From Candidatus Avelusimicrobium caledoniensis (GTDB taxonomy: Bacteria > Elusimicrobiota > Elusimicrobia > Elusimicrobiales > Elusimicrobiaceae), in assembly GCA_900315795.1 (NCBI GenBank), contig ONAM01000001.1:62001-126000 (forward strand): a DNA stretch of 64,000 nt, in the 5' to 3' direction. A program made the position numbers and the translations under genes. Below, piece after piece: positions 41,703 through 52,700 of this stretch. The notes beneath the pieces are model-generated. The model saw nothing but the letters and a program-made list of their open reading frames with translations, made no database searches and was not told the origin of the DNA. Each line of letters opens with the position of its first letter. Within the stretch, counting starts at the first letter, position 1.

Positions 41703-42235
41703 TAAAAGCCGTGTTTTTTGACCGCGACGGTACGCTCATTTACGACTATGGCTATTTATCCGACCCGGCTAAAGTGCGTCCGTATAAATGCGCTAAAAAC
41801 GCGTTAAAATTACTTGCCAAAGCCGGATATCACTTTTTTATTGTATCTAACCAATCGGGCATCGGACGCGGCTATTTTTCCAAAGACAAAGCGCACGCCG
41901 TCAACACCCGCTTGTGCAATTTATTAAAGCCCATACACTTTGACGAAATTGTTTTTTGCCCACACGCTCCCGAAGACAAGTGTACTTGCCGCAAACCGTT
42001 ACCCAAACTGGGCAAACAACTGATTAAAAAATATCACGTAGACGCGTCCCGCTCTTTTATGATAGGCGATAAAAAATCGGATGTGGAATTTGGGCACAAT
42101 ATCGGATGTAAATCTATCTTAGTCCAAACAGCTAACGGGAAAAAACATCTCAAAAAATACCCCGGGTTAAAGCCGGACTTTATCGCCGCCGACTTACTGC
42201 GTGCGGCACGTTTTATATGCAAGGAGAACGCATGA
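41699..42235 (+). CDS. gmhB: D-glycero-D-manno-heptose 1,7-bisphosphate phosphatase
   Basis: 178 residues, HAD superfamily. Removes the 7-phosphate in ADP-heptose synthesis. FFDRDGTLIYDYGYL (nucleophile Asp), FIVSNQSGIGRGYF, zinc loop CPHAPEDKCTCRKPLPKLG, MIGDKKSDVEFG. ATG 41699 chosen because it starts at the preceding stop (ATGA) and gives the family N-terminus. Confidence 0.94.
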   Translation: MIKAVFFDRDGTLIYDYGYLSDPAKVRPYKCAKNALKLLAKAGYHFFIVSNQSGIGRGYFSKDKAHAVNTRLCNLLKPIHFDEIVFCPHAPEDKCTCRKPLPKLGKQLIKKYHVDASRSFMIGDKKSDVEFGHNIGCKSILVQTANGKKHLKKYPGLKPDFIAADLLRAARFICKENA

Positions 42236-43278
42236 AAAAAATAGTTTTACTCGCTTTAATGGCCACGCTGAGCGGTTGCTTTGGACACCGCAAAGCGCAA
42301 CCCACCGAACCAACCGCACAAACCGTAACGGCTGTGGTGCAAGAAAGCGCGCCCGTTGTAAAAACCACAGAAACATCCGCCGTCTTGCCTGTTTCTTCCC
42401 CGGAAAAATCTGAAAAAAACGCCCCTGAAATAAAACCCGCTACCCCGGTCCAACCCACCCCGCAAGCGTACCAACTTCCCACGGGTGCTCCCGTGCCGGA
42501 CACGCCTGTTTTTAAAAATGAACCGCTTATTGCGTTAGAGGGCCGCACCTTAAACCCGTTAGCCGCCCTCGCGCCCAAAGCGGATAAACAAATATCCGTT
42601 CCGTGGCAAGGCGAACAACTTAAATACGGCTTATATTATTCTTTTGTTAAAGTAGGCACGGCGTATATTAAAAACCGCGGTCTGGTGGACGTAAACGGAC
42701 GGCAAGCGTATGTGATACAAACCTCTGCTTTTTCAGCCAGTGTGATTGATTCTGTTTTTAAAGTGCGCGATATCAATTTGTCGTGGTTAGACGCCAAAAA
42801 TTTATATTCGTTGGGTTACAGTCAAAGTTTACGCGAAGGCCGCTACCAACGCGACGAGTGGGTACTGTTTGATTACGATACCAACACCTACCGCGGCGAA
42901 GTGGTCAAAAAATCGGGCACGCGTGCTTTTTCCGGTGCACTTACCACCCGGGTATTGGATATGCTGACGTCGCTTTATTTTGTACGCGGACAAAACTTGG
43001 AAAACGGAAAAGACGTCGTATTTGATATCTTAAACCGCGAAGAACAATACCCGCTTGTTGTAAAAGTAATCGGGCGGGAAACCGTCAAAACCCCCGCAGG
43101 CAAATTTAAATGCGTCATTGTGGAGCCGCAATTTCGCGGAGAAGGCATATTTGTCAGCAAAGGCAAAAGCTTGAAAGTTTGGCTGAGCGACGACGAACGC
43201 AAACTGCCTATTAAAATGGAAACGGAAGTGTTTATCGGCAGTGTCAGTGCCGAACTACTGGAATATCAGCACAATTAA
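42232..43278 (+). CDS. DUF3108 lipoprotein
   Basis: 348 residues. Lipobox LSGC after MKKIVLLALMAT. Residues ~20-105 are disordered and Pro/Thr-rich. The DUF3108 domain covers ~125-345 (LKYGLYYSFVKVGTAYIK, YVIQTSAFSASVIDSVFKVRD, PAGKFKCVIVEPQF, LKVWLSDDERKLPIKMETEVFIGSVSAELLEY). Family members are periplasmic beta proteins of unclear role. Here it sits inside the LPS operon, which suggests an envelope function. ATG 42232 has Shine-Dalgarno AAGGAG. Confidence 0.88.
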   Translation: MKKIVLLALMATLSGCFGHRKAQPTEPTAQTVTAVVQESAPVVKTTETSAVLPVSSPEKSEKNAPEIKPATPVQPTPQAYQLPTGAPVPDTPVFKNEPLIALEGRTLNPLAALAPKADKQISVPWQGEQLKYGLYYSFVKVGTAYIKNRGLVDVNGRQAYVIQTSAFSASVIDSVFKVRDINLSWLDAKNLYSLGYSQSLREGRYQRDEWVLFDYDTNTYRGEVVKKSGTRAFSGALTTRVLDMLTSLYFVRGQNLENGKDVVFDILNREEQYPLVVKVIGRETVKTPAGKFKCVIVEPQFRGEGIFVSKGKSLKVWLSDDERKLPIKMETEVFIGSVSAELLEYQHN

Positions 43279-43309
43279 ATATATAATGAAGATTATTTAC
43301 GGAGGATCT

Positions 43310-44296
43310 ATGCAACCTAAAACCAGCCGTTTAAAAGATATTTTAAAATCGTTCCAAGGGCAAGAAATTATCGTCGTTGGTGATATCATGTTGGACCATT
43401 TTATTAAAGGGGCTGTCAGCCGCATTTCGCCGGAAGCCCCGGTGCCGGTAGTGGACGTACGTAACGAGTTTTTTGTAGCCGGCGGTGCGGGAAATGTAGC
43501 CGTCAATTTGGCCGCTTTGGACGCTAAGCCCGTGATGATTTCCGTCGTCGGGCCGGACCTTGGCGGCGAAATGCTAAAAGATTTTTTGCGCGAGCGCGGT
43601 GTAAACATCCGCGGTATTGCCGAAGATTTGGACAGACCCACCACCCAAAAAATTCGCGTTATGGCCGATCAACAACAAATCGTCCGCTTTGACCGCGAAA
43701 GCAAAAAAATCATTTCCCCGGCCATGGCCCGGGTGTGTATGAAAAATTTTGAAGCCGCTATCCAAACCGCCAAAGGGGTGATTTTATCCGACTACGGCAA
43801 AGGCATGCTTAGCGACCAAAACATCCAAAAAATTATCGCGCTGTGCCGCAAAAAACATATCCCGGTGTGCGTGGACCCTAAAATTGATAATTTCCGTAAA
43901 TATAAAAATATCACGTGCATGACCCCCAACACCAAAGAAGCGTGGGAAGGGGTGGGCCAGTCGCCTAAACCCGGCGAAGAAGCCATAGAAAAATTAGGCC
44001 AAAAAATATTAAAAATGTTGAACGCCGATTCTATTTTAATTACCCGCAGTGCTGACGGCATGAGCTTGTTTGAAAAGAACGCCAAAAAGCCCTATACCGT
44101 GCGCGCTACGGCCCGCGAAGTGTACGATGTAACCGGGGCGGGCGATACCGTTATTTCCGTATTGACGCTCGCGCTTGCCGCCGGAGCCAGTTTAAAAGAG
44201 GCCTCCGTAATTGCCAATTACGCCGCCGGCATTGTAGTAGAAAAATCCGGCACGGCTACGGCTTCGCGCAAAGAAATTGAAGGAGTTCTCCCATGA
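43310..44296 (+). CDS. hldE: D-glycero-beta-D-manno-heptose-7-phosphate kinase (HldE kinase domain)
   Basis: 328 residues, only the PfkB-type kinase half (RfaE1/HldA); the cytidylyltransferase-like half present in fused HldE is missing here and not found nearby. GDIMLDHFIKGAVSRISPEAPVPVVDV, FVAGGAGNVAVNLAALDA, LSDYGKGML, and the ATP/anion-hole motif YDVTGAGDTVISVL. ATG 43310 chosen for its Shine-Dalgarno (GGAGG). Together with gmhB it makes ADP-heptose precursors. Confidence 0.92.
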   Translation: MQPKTSRLKDILKSFQGQEIIVVGDIMLDHFIKGAVSRISPEAPVPVVDVRNEFFVAGGAGNVAVNLAALDAKPVMISVVGPDLGGEMLKDFLRERGVNIRGIAEDLDRPTTQKIRVMADQQQIVRFDRESKKIISPAMARVCMKNFEAAIQTAKGVILSDYGKGMLSDQNIQKIIALCRKKHIPVCVDPKIDNFRKYKNITCMTPNTKEAWEGVGQSPKPGEEAIEKLGQKILKMLNADSILITRSADGMSLFEKNAKKPYTVRATAREVYDVTGAGDTVISVLTLALAAGASLKEASVIANYAAGIVVEKSGTATASRKEIEGVLP

Positions 44297-45030
44297 GTGA
44301 TGTTTTAATTGCTATTCCCGCCCGGTACGGATCCTCGCGTTTGCCGGGAAAAATCTTAAAACCGCTTTGCGGTAAACCCGTTATCCAGCACGTGTACGAA
44401 GCGTGCAAAAACACGGGGCTTGGCGAAGTAATTATCGCTACCGAGGAGCCACTTGTCGTAGAAGCGTGTGCTAAATTTGGTGCTAAAGCCGTGCTGACCA
44501 GCGACGCGTGCAAAAGCGGCACCGACCGCGTGTTTGAAGCGGCGCAAAACCGCCCGGAGCAACTGATTATCAACGTACAGGGCGATGAGCCGTTTATTAA
44601 AACCGAAACGGTTTTAGCTGTAGCTAATTTATTAAAAAATGACCCGCTGTGTGATATCGCCACGGCGGCCTTTGCCCGCCAGGATGATGAACAGGTAGAC
44701 AACCCCAACATCGTCAAAGCGGTACTCGCCAAAGACGGGCGCGCGTTGTATTTCTCGCGCTCGCGTGTGCCGTACAAACGGGAAAAAACGCAGGAAAATT
44801 TGAAAGTGCCGTATTGGCACCATTGTGGGATTTACGGGTACCGCCGCGCCGCGTTAGAACGGTTTGTGCACTTGCCCGAAAGCCCGCTTGAAAAATTAGA
44901 AAGATTGGAGCAACTGCGCGCCTTGGAAGACGGCATGGTCATCAAATGCGCCGAAATTGCCCCCTCCGGCCCGGCCATAGACACCCAAGAGGACTTGACC
45001 GCCGCCGAACAGTATTATCTGAAACACCAC

Positions 45031-45042
<12 letters not shown>
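44293..45042 (+). CDS. kdsB: CMP-Kdo synthetase (3-deoxy-manno-octulosonate cytidylyltransferase)
   Basis: 249 residues. Activates Kdo with CTP for LPS core. IPARYGSSRLPGKILKPLCGKP, LTSDACKSGTDRVFEA, NVQGDEPFI, YFSRSRVPYKRE, HCGIYGYRR, DTQEDL. It overlaps hldE by 4 nt. pyrG, which supplies CTP, follows. Confidence 0.96.
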
Positions 45043-46674
<1,632 letters not shown>

Positions 46675-46686
46675 AAAGTTTATGAC

Positions 46687-46720
46687 AAAAAATAAGCCGC
46701 CTCTTTAGGCGGCTTATTTT
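46687..46720. terminator. Bidirectional terminator pyrG / pilin copy 6
   Basis: AAAATAAGCCGCC/GGCGGCTTATTTT with a 6-nt loop; it touches the pilin stop codon. Confidence 0.9.
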
Positions 46721-47276
46721 AATTTCCCCAAGTAGTACCGTCCATAGAGAAAAAGTTATTAGGATCACCTTGATGAATATATTTTGCCTTCATAATTTTA
46801 GTGCAATATTCACCGCGCTCCAATTCAAATTTTGGGCTACCGTTGCGTTGCTCTGTACAAAACAATACATCTGTCGGTACATTTGAATTATTATGATAGA
46901 AATAAATTTCAAATCCGGCCCGAGCATATTTCCCGCGCAACCGTTCCGCATGTATCAAATGATAACCGTTAGAATTGATTAAACCTATCCCCCAATCGTC
47001 ATTGGCACGCGAGTCCGTCGTGTAAGAACCAAAGGACGCCCGATCCGCTAGCGGAATATCCACCGCCAGTTCATCAAAAGAATTGGCATATGTACCGTTT
47101 GCCATGTGATACGCCAGTTGTGCATTATATATCGTTTTAATAACGGTCAATATCTGCGTGGCTTTACTTCTTTCCACTACTTTTTGATATTGCGGCACAG
47201 CCACCGCCGCGAGTATGCCGATGATAAGAACTACAACCAACAATTCAATCAGCGTAAATGCTTGCTTGTTTTTCAT
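46719..47276 (-). CDS. Type IV pilin-like protein, cassette copy 6
   Basis: 185 residues, the longest cassette copy. Leader [66 protein letters not shown]. The head is related to copy 1 (same DELAVDIP, and RLRGKYARAGFEI against RLSGKYTDTAFSY) and has the Cys pair VLFCTEQRNG..GEYCTKIM. It converges with pyrG. Confidence 0.9.
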   Translation of the reverse strand: MKNKQAFTLIELLVVVLIIGILAAVAVPQYQKVVERSKATQILTVIKTIYNAQLAYHMANGTYANSFDELAVDIPLADRASFGSYTTDSRANDDWGIGLINSNGYHLIHAERLRGKYARAGFEIYFYHNNSNVPTDVLFCTEQRNGSPKFELERGEYCTKIMKAKYIHQGDPNNFFSMDGTTWGN

Positions 47277-47303
47277 ACAACCTCCTTTTTTATCATCAAA
47301 TAA

Positions 47304-47331
47304 AATGTAGCAAAAAAAAAAACAATGTCAA
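47304..47331 (-). promoter_or_regulatory. Pilin-cassette promoter, copy 6
   Basis: Minus strand TTGACA (47326-47331), 16-bp spacer with 11 T (one base change beside the T run compared with other copies), TGC-TACATT (47304-47309). Confidence 0.85.
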
Positions 47332-47336
47332 GGTTT

Positions 47337-47396
47337 ATTTTTTTCTCCCGCTATATCCCGGATTACAAATCTCCGGGATGACGAGCGGGAGAAAAA
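47337..47396. repeat. REP-like palindrome, class 1
   Basis: Arms TTTTTCTCCCGC/GCGGGAGAAAAA, core TATATCCCGGA..TCCGGGATGACGA. It is inserted just upstream of the pilin -35 box, as at 34506. Confidence 0.78.
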
Positions 47397-47409
47397 TATA
47401 TACTGAAAA

Positions 47410-47490
47410 GCCCCTTCGCCAGGGGCAGGCATTTTGGGAGTCAACTTTCACTTAATTAGAGCCACACTCTTTTTGCATTGTTGCTTTGTT
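47410..47490. repeat. Upstream repeat type B, copy 2
   Basis: GCCCC-7 nt-GGGGC hairpin (47410-47426) and a ~55-bp stretch around TTAATTAGAGCCACAC shared with 9911-9990. Confidence 0.65.
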
Positions 47491-47515
47491 AAGAGCCGAC
47501 GATAAAATACGTCGT

Positions 47516-47671
47516 TTGACTTCCCCCCTTGCGGGGGAAGTGGTTTGGCGGACAAAGTCCGAACAAACCGATGAGGGGTATATAGTAAAGTTATTTTCCT
47601 TGTTCTGTTATACCCCTCACCCGGCCTTTTGCCCGTCCGGCGAGGACCTCCCGCAAGGGGCGAGGGGTCAA
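47516..47671. repeat. 156-bp imperfect inverted-repeat element (MITE-like)
   Basis: Begins TTGAC and ends GTCAA. The two halves are imperfect complements: CTTGCGGG near the left end against CCCGCAAG near the right, and GAGGGGTATA against TATACCCCTC at the centre. Noncoding. With the type B repeat and a REP palindrome it fills the 418-bp gap downstream of pbpC. Confidence 0.65.
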
Positions 47672-47694
47672 CAGAAGAAAATACTTCAGAAGAA

Positions 47695-49797
47695 TTAAGG
47701 CAGAACTTCAAATGGGACAGACGCGCTTTGTCCGCCGCAGGAAACTTCCAAGCGGTGCTTGCCCGCTTGCAACGGCCACCACACGCGGCACGAAGTTTGC
47801 GGCTGTTTTTTACCGTTGAGCGTCCACACGCATGTGTCTTTTTCACACGCGACGTGCCACAAGAGTTTTTGCAGTCCCGCCGATACAGACGGGTCCCACT
47901 TATATACATCTTTGCGCGCAGGCGAAAGTAATTTTAAATCAGTAGTTAAATCTTTATGATTTCCGTCGCATTTAGCGGGCAAATGGGTTTTCAAAAATAC
48001 TTCTTCGTGCGTGTGCGTACAGGTTGGCCCGGCCAACTTTCCGCTTTGCGTGCACACCTGTTTAAACACAACTCCTTGCGGTTGTTCAAACGGATCGGAC
48101 GGATATTTCTGTTGCAAATAAATAGCCAAGTCATGCATAATCGGCCCGGCCCCCGTTACGCCGGATACTTTACGCATGGAAGACGCATCAAAATTTCCCG
48201 CCCAAACACCAATCGTCCAACGTGGCGTGTAGGCAAGCGTAAAATTATCTTTGTAATCTTTGGAAGTACCCGTTTTGGCGGCTAGTTCAAACGGCACAGA
48301 TAAAGCAGAATTTAACCCAAACGCCGCGCCGCGCGCCTGATTATCAGCCAAAATATGGCTGATGATATAAGACGTCTGCGGGCTTAACACACGTCGTGCT
48401 TTTCCTCCTAATTGCACCAGCGGATCCAACGAAAGAGTCATCGGTCTATACTCCCCCCCGCGCGCAAATGTTGCATACGCATTAGCGAGGTGCAACAGTT
48501 GTACTTCGCCGTTACCGAGAGCTAAACCGAGTCCGTAAAAATCGGCCTCGCGTGATAATTCGGTAAGTCCCGCCGCACGCAACAAATCTAATAACGCCGG
48601 GGCACCTACTTTCTCCGCCGCTTTTACTGCCGGGATATTATACGAACACGCCAGCGCGTTACGCACCGAAACAAGCCCGTGAAACGTCTCGTCATAATTA
48701 CGCGGACGGAAACCGCCGTCAAAAAAAGTATCTTCATCGGCGAGCAAATCAGCCGCCGTCAAAACTCCTTTTTCAATAGCAAGCGCGTACGCAAACGGTT
48801 TTAACGACGAGCCCGGTTGCCGTAGTGCCCGCACGCCGTCTACTTGTCCGTGCTGTTCTTGGTTATTAAAATCAGCCGACCCCACATACGCAAGCACCGC
48901 TCCGGTTGCGTTTTCCAACACAATAACCGCGGCATTTGTAACGTGTTCTTCCTGTAATTTTTGGATATGGTTTTTGACTACGTGCTCGGCGTAATGTTGC
49001 AGCTGGCTATCCAGCGGCGTTTGCACGGGACCGGTTTTAGTAGGCAGTAACGTGCGTAAAAAATTTGTAAAGTGCATGGCGTTAAACGGGCGAGCCGCCG
49101 CACGCAACACGACGGGCTCTTGAAGCGATAATTGGTACATTTCTTCGTCAATAAAATTCTCTTCGCGCATACGCGCCAGCACATACGCACGCCGTTTTAT
49201 CGCACGCTCTTTGTATTTAAGCGGGTTGTAGCGCGTGGGCGATTTAATCAGCCCCACCAAAAAAGCCGCTTGCCCCAGCGACACCTCCGACGCGTCTACC
49301 CCAAAATAAAACTTCGCCGCCGCTTGTACCCCTTGCGTCAAATTGCCAAATTCCACCCGGTTAAAATATTCCTCTAAAATTTCTTCTTTCGTATGATTTT
49401 TTTCCCATTGTCCGGCATGGTACGCTTCGCCCATTTTCCCCCACCACGTTTTGGCGCGTGGCTCCACCGCGCGCACTAACTGTTGCGTAATGGTAGACGC
49501 ACCGGAAAGCACTTCGCCTTGTTGCGTATTTTGCCACAAGGCACGCAAAATAGCTTGCACGTCCACCCCGTCGTGCTGATAGAATCGTTTATCTTCCGCC
49601 GCCACCGCCGCCGCAATAAACCAAGGCGACATTTCACCCAGCGAAACGGGATAATAATACGTGTTATTTTCGGACAAAAAATCCCGCACCGGCGTACCGG
49701 TGCGGTCTGTAATCTGTTGGGAAGGCGTCAAGACAGTTTCCCCCAGTACTAAACCGGGAAGAAATAACGCTATAACTGCCCACGCCCACTTGTTCAT
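47695..49797 (-). CDS. pbpC: Penicillin-binding protein 1C
   Basis: 700 residues. An N-terminal signal/anchor helix is followed by a GT51 glycosyltransferase (EDKRFYQHDGVD, GASTITQQLVR, EEILEEYFNRVEFG), a transpeptidase with SSLKPFAYAL (S-x-x-K), SYN and KTGTSKDYKD, and a C-terminal BiPBP_C-like domain rich in Cys (residues ~610-700). All catalytic motifs are intact. It overlaps the alpha-2-macroglobulin gene by 4 nt (ATGA), the same pairing as E. coli pbpC-yfhM. Confidence 0.95.
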   Translation of the reverse strand: MNKWAWAVIALFLPGLVLGETVLTPSQQITDRTGTPVRDFLSENNTYYYPVSLGEMSPWFIAAAVAAEDKRFYQHDGVDVQAILRALWQNTQQGEVLSGASTITQQLVRAVEPRAKTWWGKMGEAYHAGQWEKNHTKEEILEEYFNRVEFGNLTQGVQAAAKFYFGVDASEVSLGQAAFLVGLIKSPTRYNPLKYKERAIKRRAYVLARMREENFIDEEMYQLSLQEPVVLRAAARPFNAMHFTNFLRTLLPTKTGPVQTPLDSQLQHYAEHVVKNHIQKLQEEHVTNAAVIVLENATGAVLAYVGSADFNNQEQHGQVDGVRALRQPGSSLKPFAYALAIEKGVLTAADLLADEDTFFDGGFRPRNYDETFHGLVSVRNALACSYNIPAVKAAEKVGAPALLDLLRAAGLTELSREADFYGLGLALGNGEVQLLHLANAYATFARGGEYRPMTLSLDPLVQLGGKARRVLSPQTSYIISHILADNQARGAAFGLNSALSVPFELAAKTGTSKDYKDNFTLAYTPRWTIGVWAGNFDASSMRKVSGVTGAGPIMHDLAIYLQQKYPSDPFEQPQGVVFKQVCTQSGKLAGPTCTHTHEEVFLKTHLPAKCDGNHKDLTTDLKLLSPARKDVYKWDPSVSAGLQKLLWHVACEKDTCVWTLNGKKQPQTSCRVWWPLQAGKHRLEVSCGGQSASVPFEVLP

Positions 49798-52700
49798 TTT
49801 TCAATAATAAGCTGCGACGTAGCATTGCGCCCAAATACGGCCGGGTCATACATTAAACTCGCCCACGCGCTGGGATAAGCAAACGTGCCGTCCGTTACCG
49901 CACTAACCATGTACGTAAACGTATGTGTGCCGGCAGGCAGATAATCGGCAAACGCGGCAATACGGTCATCGTAGCGTTCCGTGCGGCCAAACGCCGAAGA
50001 TTGCAACGTATCGGTCGCCGAGGTTTCCGTAGCAAGCGTGGTATTTACAATTTCCACCCCCGCCGGCACGAAATCTTCCGCCACCACAAAGTGCGAGGCC
50101 GATGCATTACGCACTGTAAGCGTGACGTAATAGCGTTGTCCCGCTTTGAGTTGCTGGACTTCGTTACCCTCCAACGTAGTAACCTTGCGGGAAACTTCAA
50201 AACCGGCGTTTAGAGGCGTTGTATACGCGCGCGGAGTATACGTTTGCGCGAGCGTGTAGTAAAGTGTGCCTGTGCCCGTTTTAGCCAAGTTTACGCGGGC
50301 TTGGTTTCCGGTTGCGTAGGCCGTGCTAAACGGCACTTGGGTTGTTTCAAGTGCAAGCGTGCGACCGCGGAACGTGGTTTCTTGCACGGGGGTTGCGTTG
50401 AACGCAACGCGTGCGGTAAAGTCGGGCACTGGGTTTTCCATTTTCTTTTCGTACGTAGTTAACGCAGATAATACCGCCGCGTTTTCAGCCGTACTTTGCC
50501 AATGGCCTTGCGCGTTAAGCTGGGTGATTAACCACGACACCGCTTTGGGGGCTTGCTCAATAGGTTGTCCGGCATCCAACAACGCTTCCAAAGTAAGAGC
50601 CGTCGTGGAAACATCCGTTAGGTGCAACCACGGCATAGGCGACTTAGCGGTAAAGTACACATGCATGGGCGTATACGAAATATGATTTAACAACTGCTGG
50701 GCAAGTGTTTGTTTGATATAATCGGTACGTTGCGACACCACCGCCGCTTTTAACAAATACGCCACCGCCGGAAGCGGCAACACGCCGCGCCCGGCATACA
50801 AATTGTTAAACGCGGCAGATACATTTTTTCCGTATAAGGACAGCGCGTATAAACTCTGCGCGCGGGCCGTTTGTACTTCGGGCAACGCATACGTAAATGC
50901 GAGCGTTGTGTTTTTGGCAAACGCCGTCTCCAACCAATCGGCCGCACGGTTTAGTGCTTCTTGCGGCACGGTAAAGCCGGCTTGTTTGGCGCGGTAGGCC
51001 GTTTGCAACGCATACGCGGTAACGTACGGATCGGGTAATGACTCCTTCCAATACCCAAACCCGCCCGAGGGATGTTGATAAGCAGGCAGATTCGTCAGCA
51101 CTTCCTGTGCTTGTTTTTTAAACGCGGCAACATCCCCAACGTGAAAATCTTGCACTAATTTTTCGCTTTCAATGACGGGGCTGATTTTGGAGAGTTGTTG
51201 CTCCAAACAATCGTACGGATACGTCGTCAAGTACATAAGCGCACCTTGCAAATTCAGTAGCGCCGTAGACGCAAGCGATACCGTAACTTGATTTTTTGCG
51301 CTGTCCAATAAATTTTCCGGCTTGGCAAGCAGTTCTTCTTGCGCACCCGCCGTAGCGTTGTAAGTGGCTAAGGTTTGCGGTTTTTCAACGGGCCGCACGG
51401 AAATATCCGCACGCACGCCGTCACTTTCCCCGTGCGCTTTTACGCTAAACGCCACTTGCGCAGTACCCGCTTGGGTGGCCTCACACGGCCAGGCAATTTC
51501 TTGCGCTTGACCCAGCGGCACGGTAATGGTTTTAGCCGCAATATCGGTAAGCCGCACACTGCCCACCGCTGCGGCTTGCACCGTTAAAACACCTTTTTTA
51601 TCGGCGTAATTATACGCTACGGCCCGGCATGAGAATTTATCTCCCGGCCGCACGATTTTGGGCAAACTCGCCGTTACCATTAAGGGTTTAGATACGGTAA
51701 TTTGCGTTTGGGCCGAGCCAAATTCTTGCGCGCGCACCGCAACAGCCATAATGCGAAAACGCGTCAAATTATCCGGCAGTTTAAATTTCACTTCCGCGCG
51801 GCCCTTAGCATCGGTTTGGACGCGTGCATTAAAATACGGCACGAACGAGAAACGGCTACGCAAATCAATACCGCCTAGTTTGGCAAAGTCAGACCCGCCC
51901 CCGCCGCGGCTTTCGCCTTTCTCGCCAAAGTTACGCTGACCGATCACGTACGGACGGTTAGCCGATGTAAACACAGATAACGGACGCGCGCCGTAAAACG
52001 TATCAAACGGGTCCGGCGTTTTATAATCGGTAAGAGCCAAGACGCCCTCGTCAACCACAAAAAGCGCGACTTGTGCCGGCACGCCTTTGCGGCCCAATTT
52101 GGTAGAAAGTTTAACCGTTACCTCGTCGCCGGGGCGATACTCTTTTTTGCGCGTATTGATTTCCACCGTCATCTTTTTGGTTTGCGGGGTTACTTTTAAA
52201 TTGACGTAACCTGTTTTGCTTTGCGGTTTACCCAAATCAACGCCTTTATCGGTAATGGGCGCGGCGGTACGGCCTTTAACAAGCGTCACGCTGACAAACA
52301 CGTTAGGCAAATAATTTTCTTTAATCGGCACTTCAATATAATCGGCTCCGCCTTTTACGGTGGTCAGCCATGTATCCAAAATGCCCTCGCGCTCCACGCT
52401 GACCAACGCTTGCGCCGTATCATAGGGAGACTTAATGTGTATGCGGGCGGTTTCGCCAACACGGTAATCGTTTTTATCTTGTTTTAAAGATAACAAATCG
52501 TCGTCTTTTTGCAACCACGCCGGACCGTCCTTACCGTAAACCATCACATCAAATCCGCCACGTACGGTGCGACCTTGCTCGTCGGTCGTAAGTAGCGTGA
52601 TGTTGTACGTTCCGCTTTGCGGCGGTACAAAGTAAAATTCCGTTCCGTCCTCCCCTACGGTCAACATTTGGGACGGCAGCTCAACTTCTTCTTTATTGCT

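Noticed and set aside
43270-43300. Internal promoter (TATAAT near 43276) for hldE
   Set aside because: The -10-like box is clear but no -35 or extension was found, and the gene is well placed for readthrough in the LPS operon; not listed as a feature.
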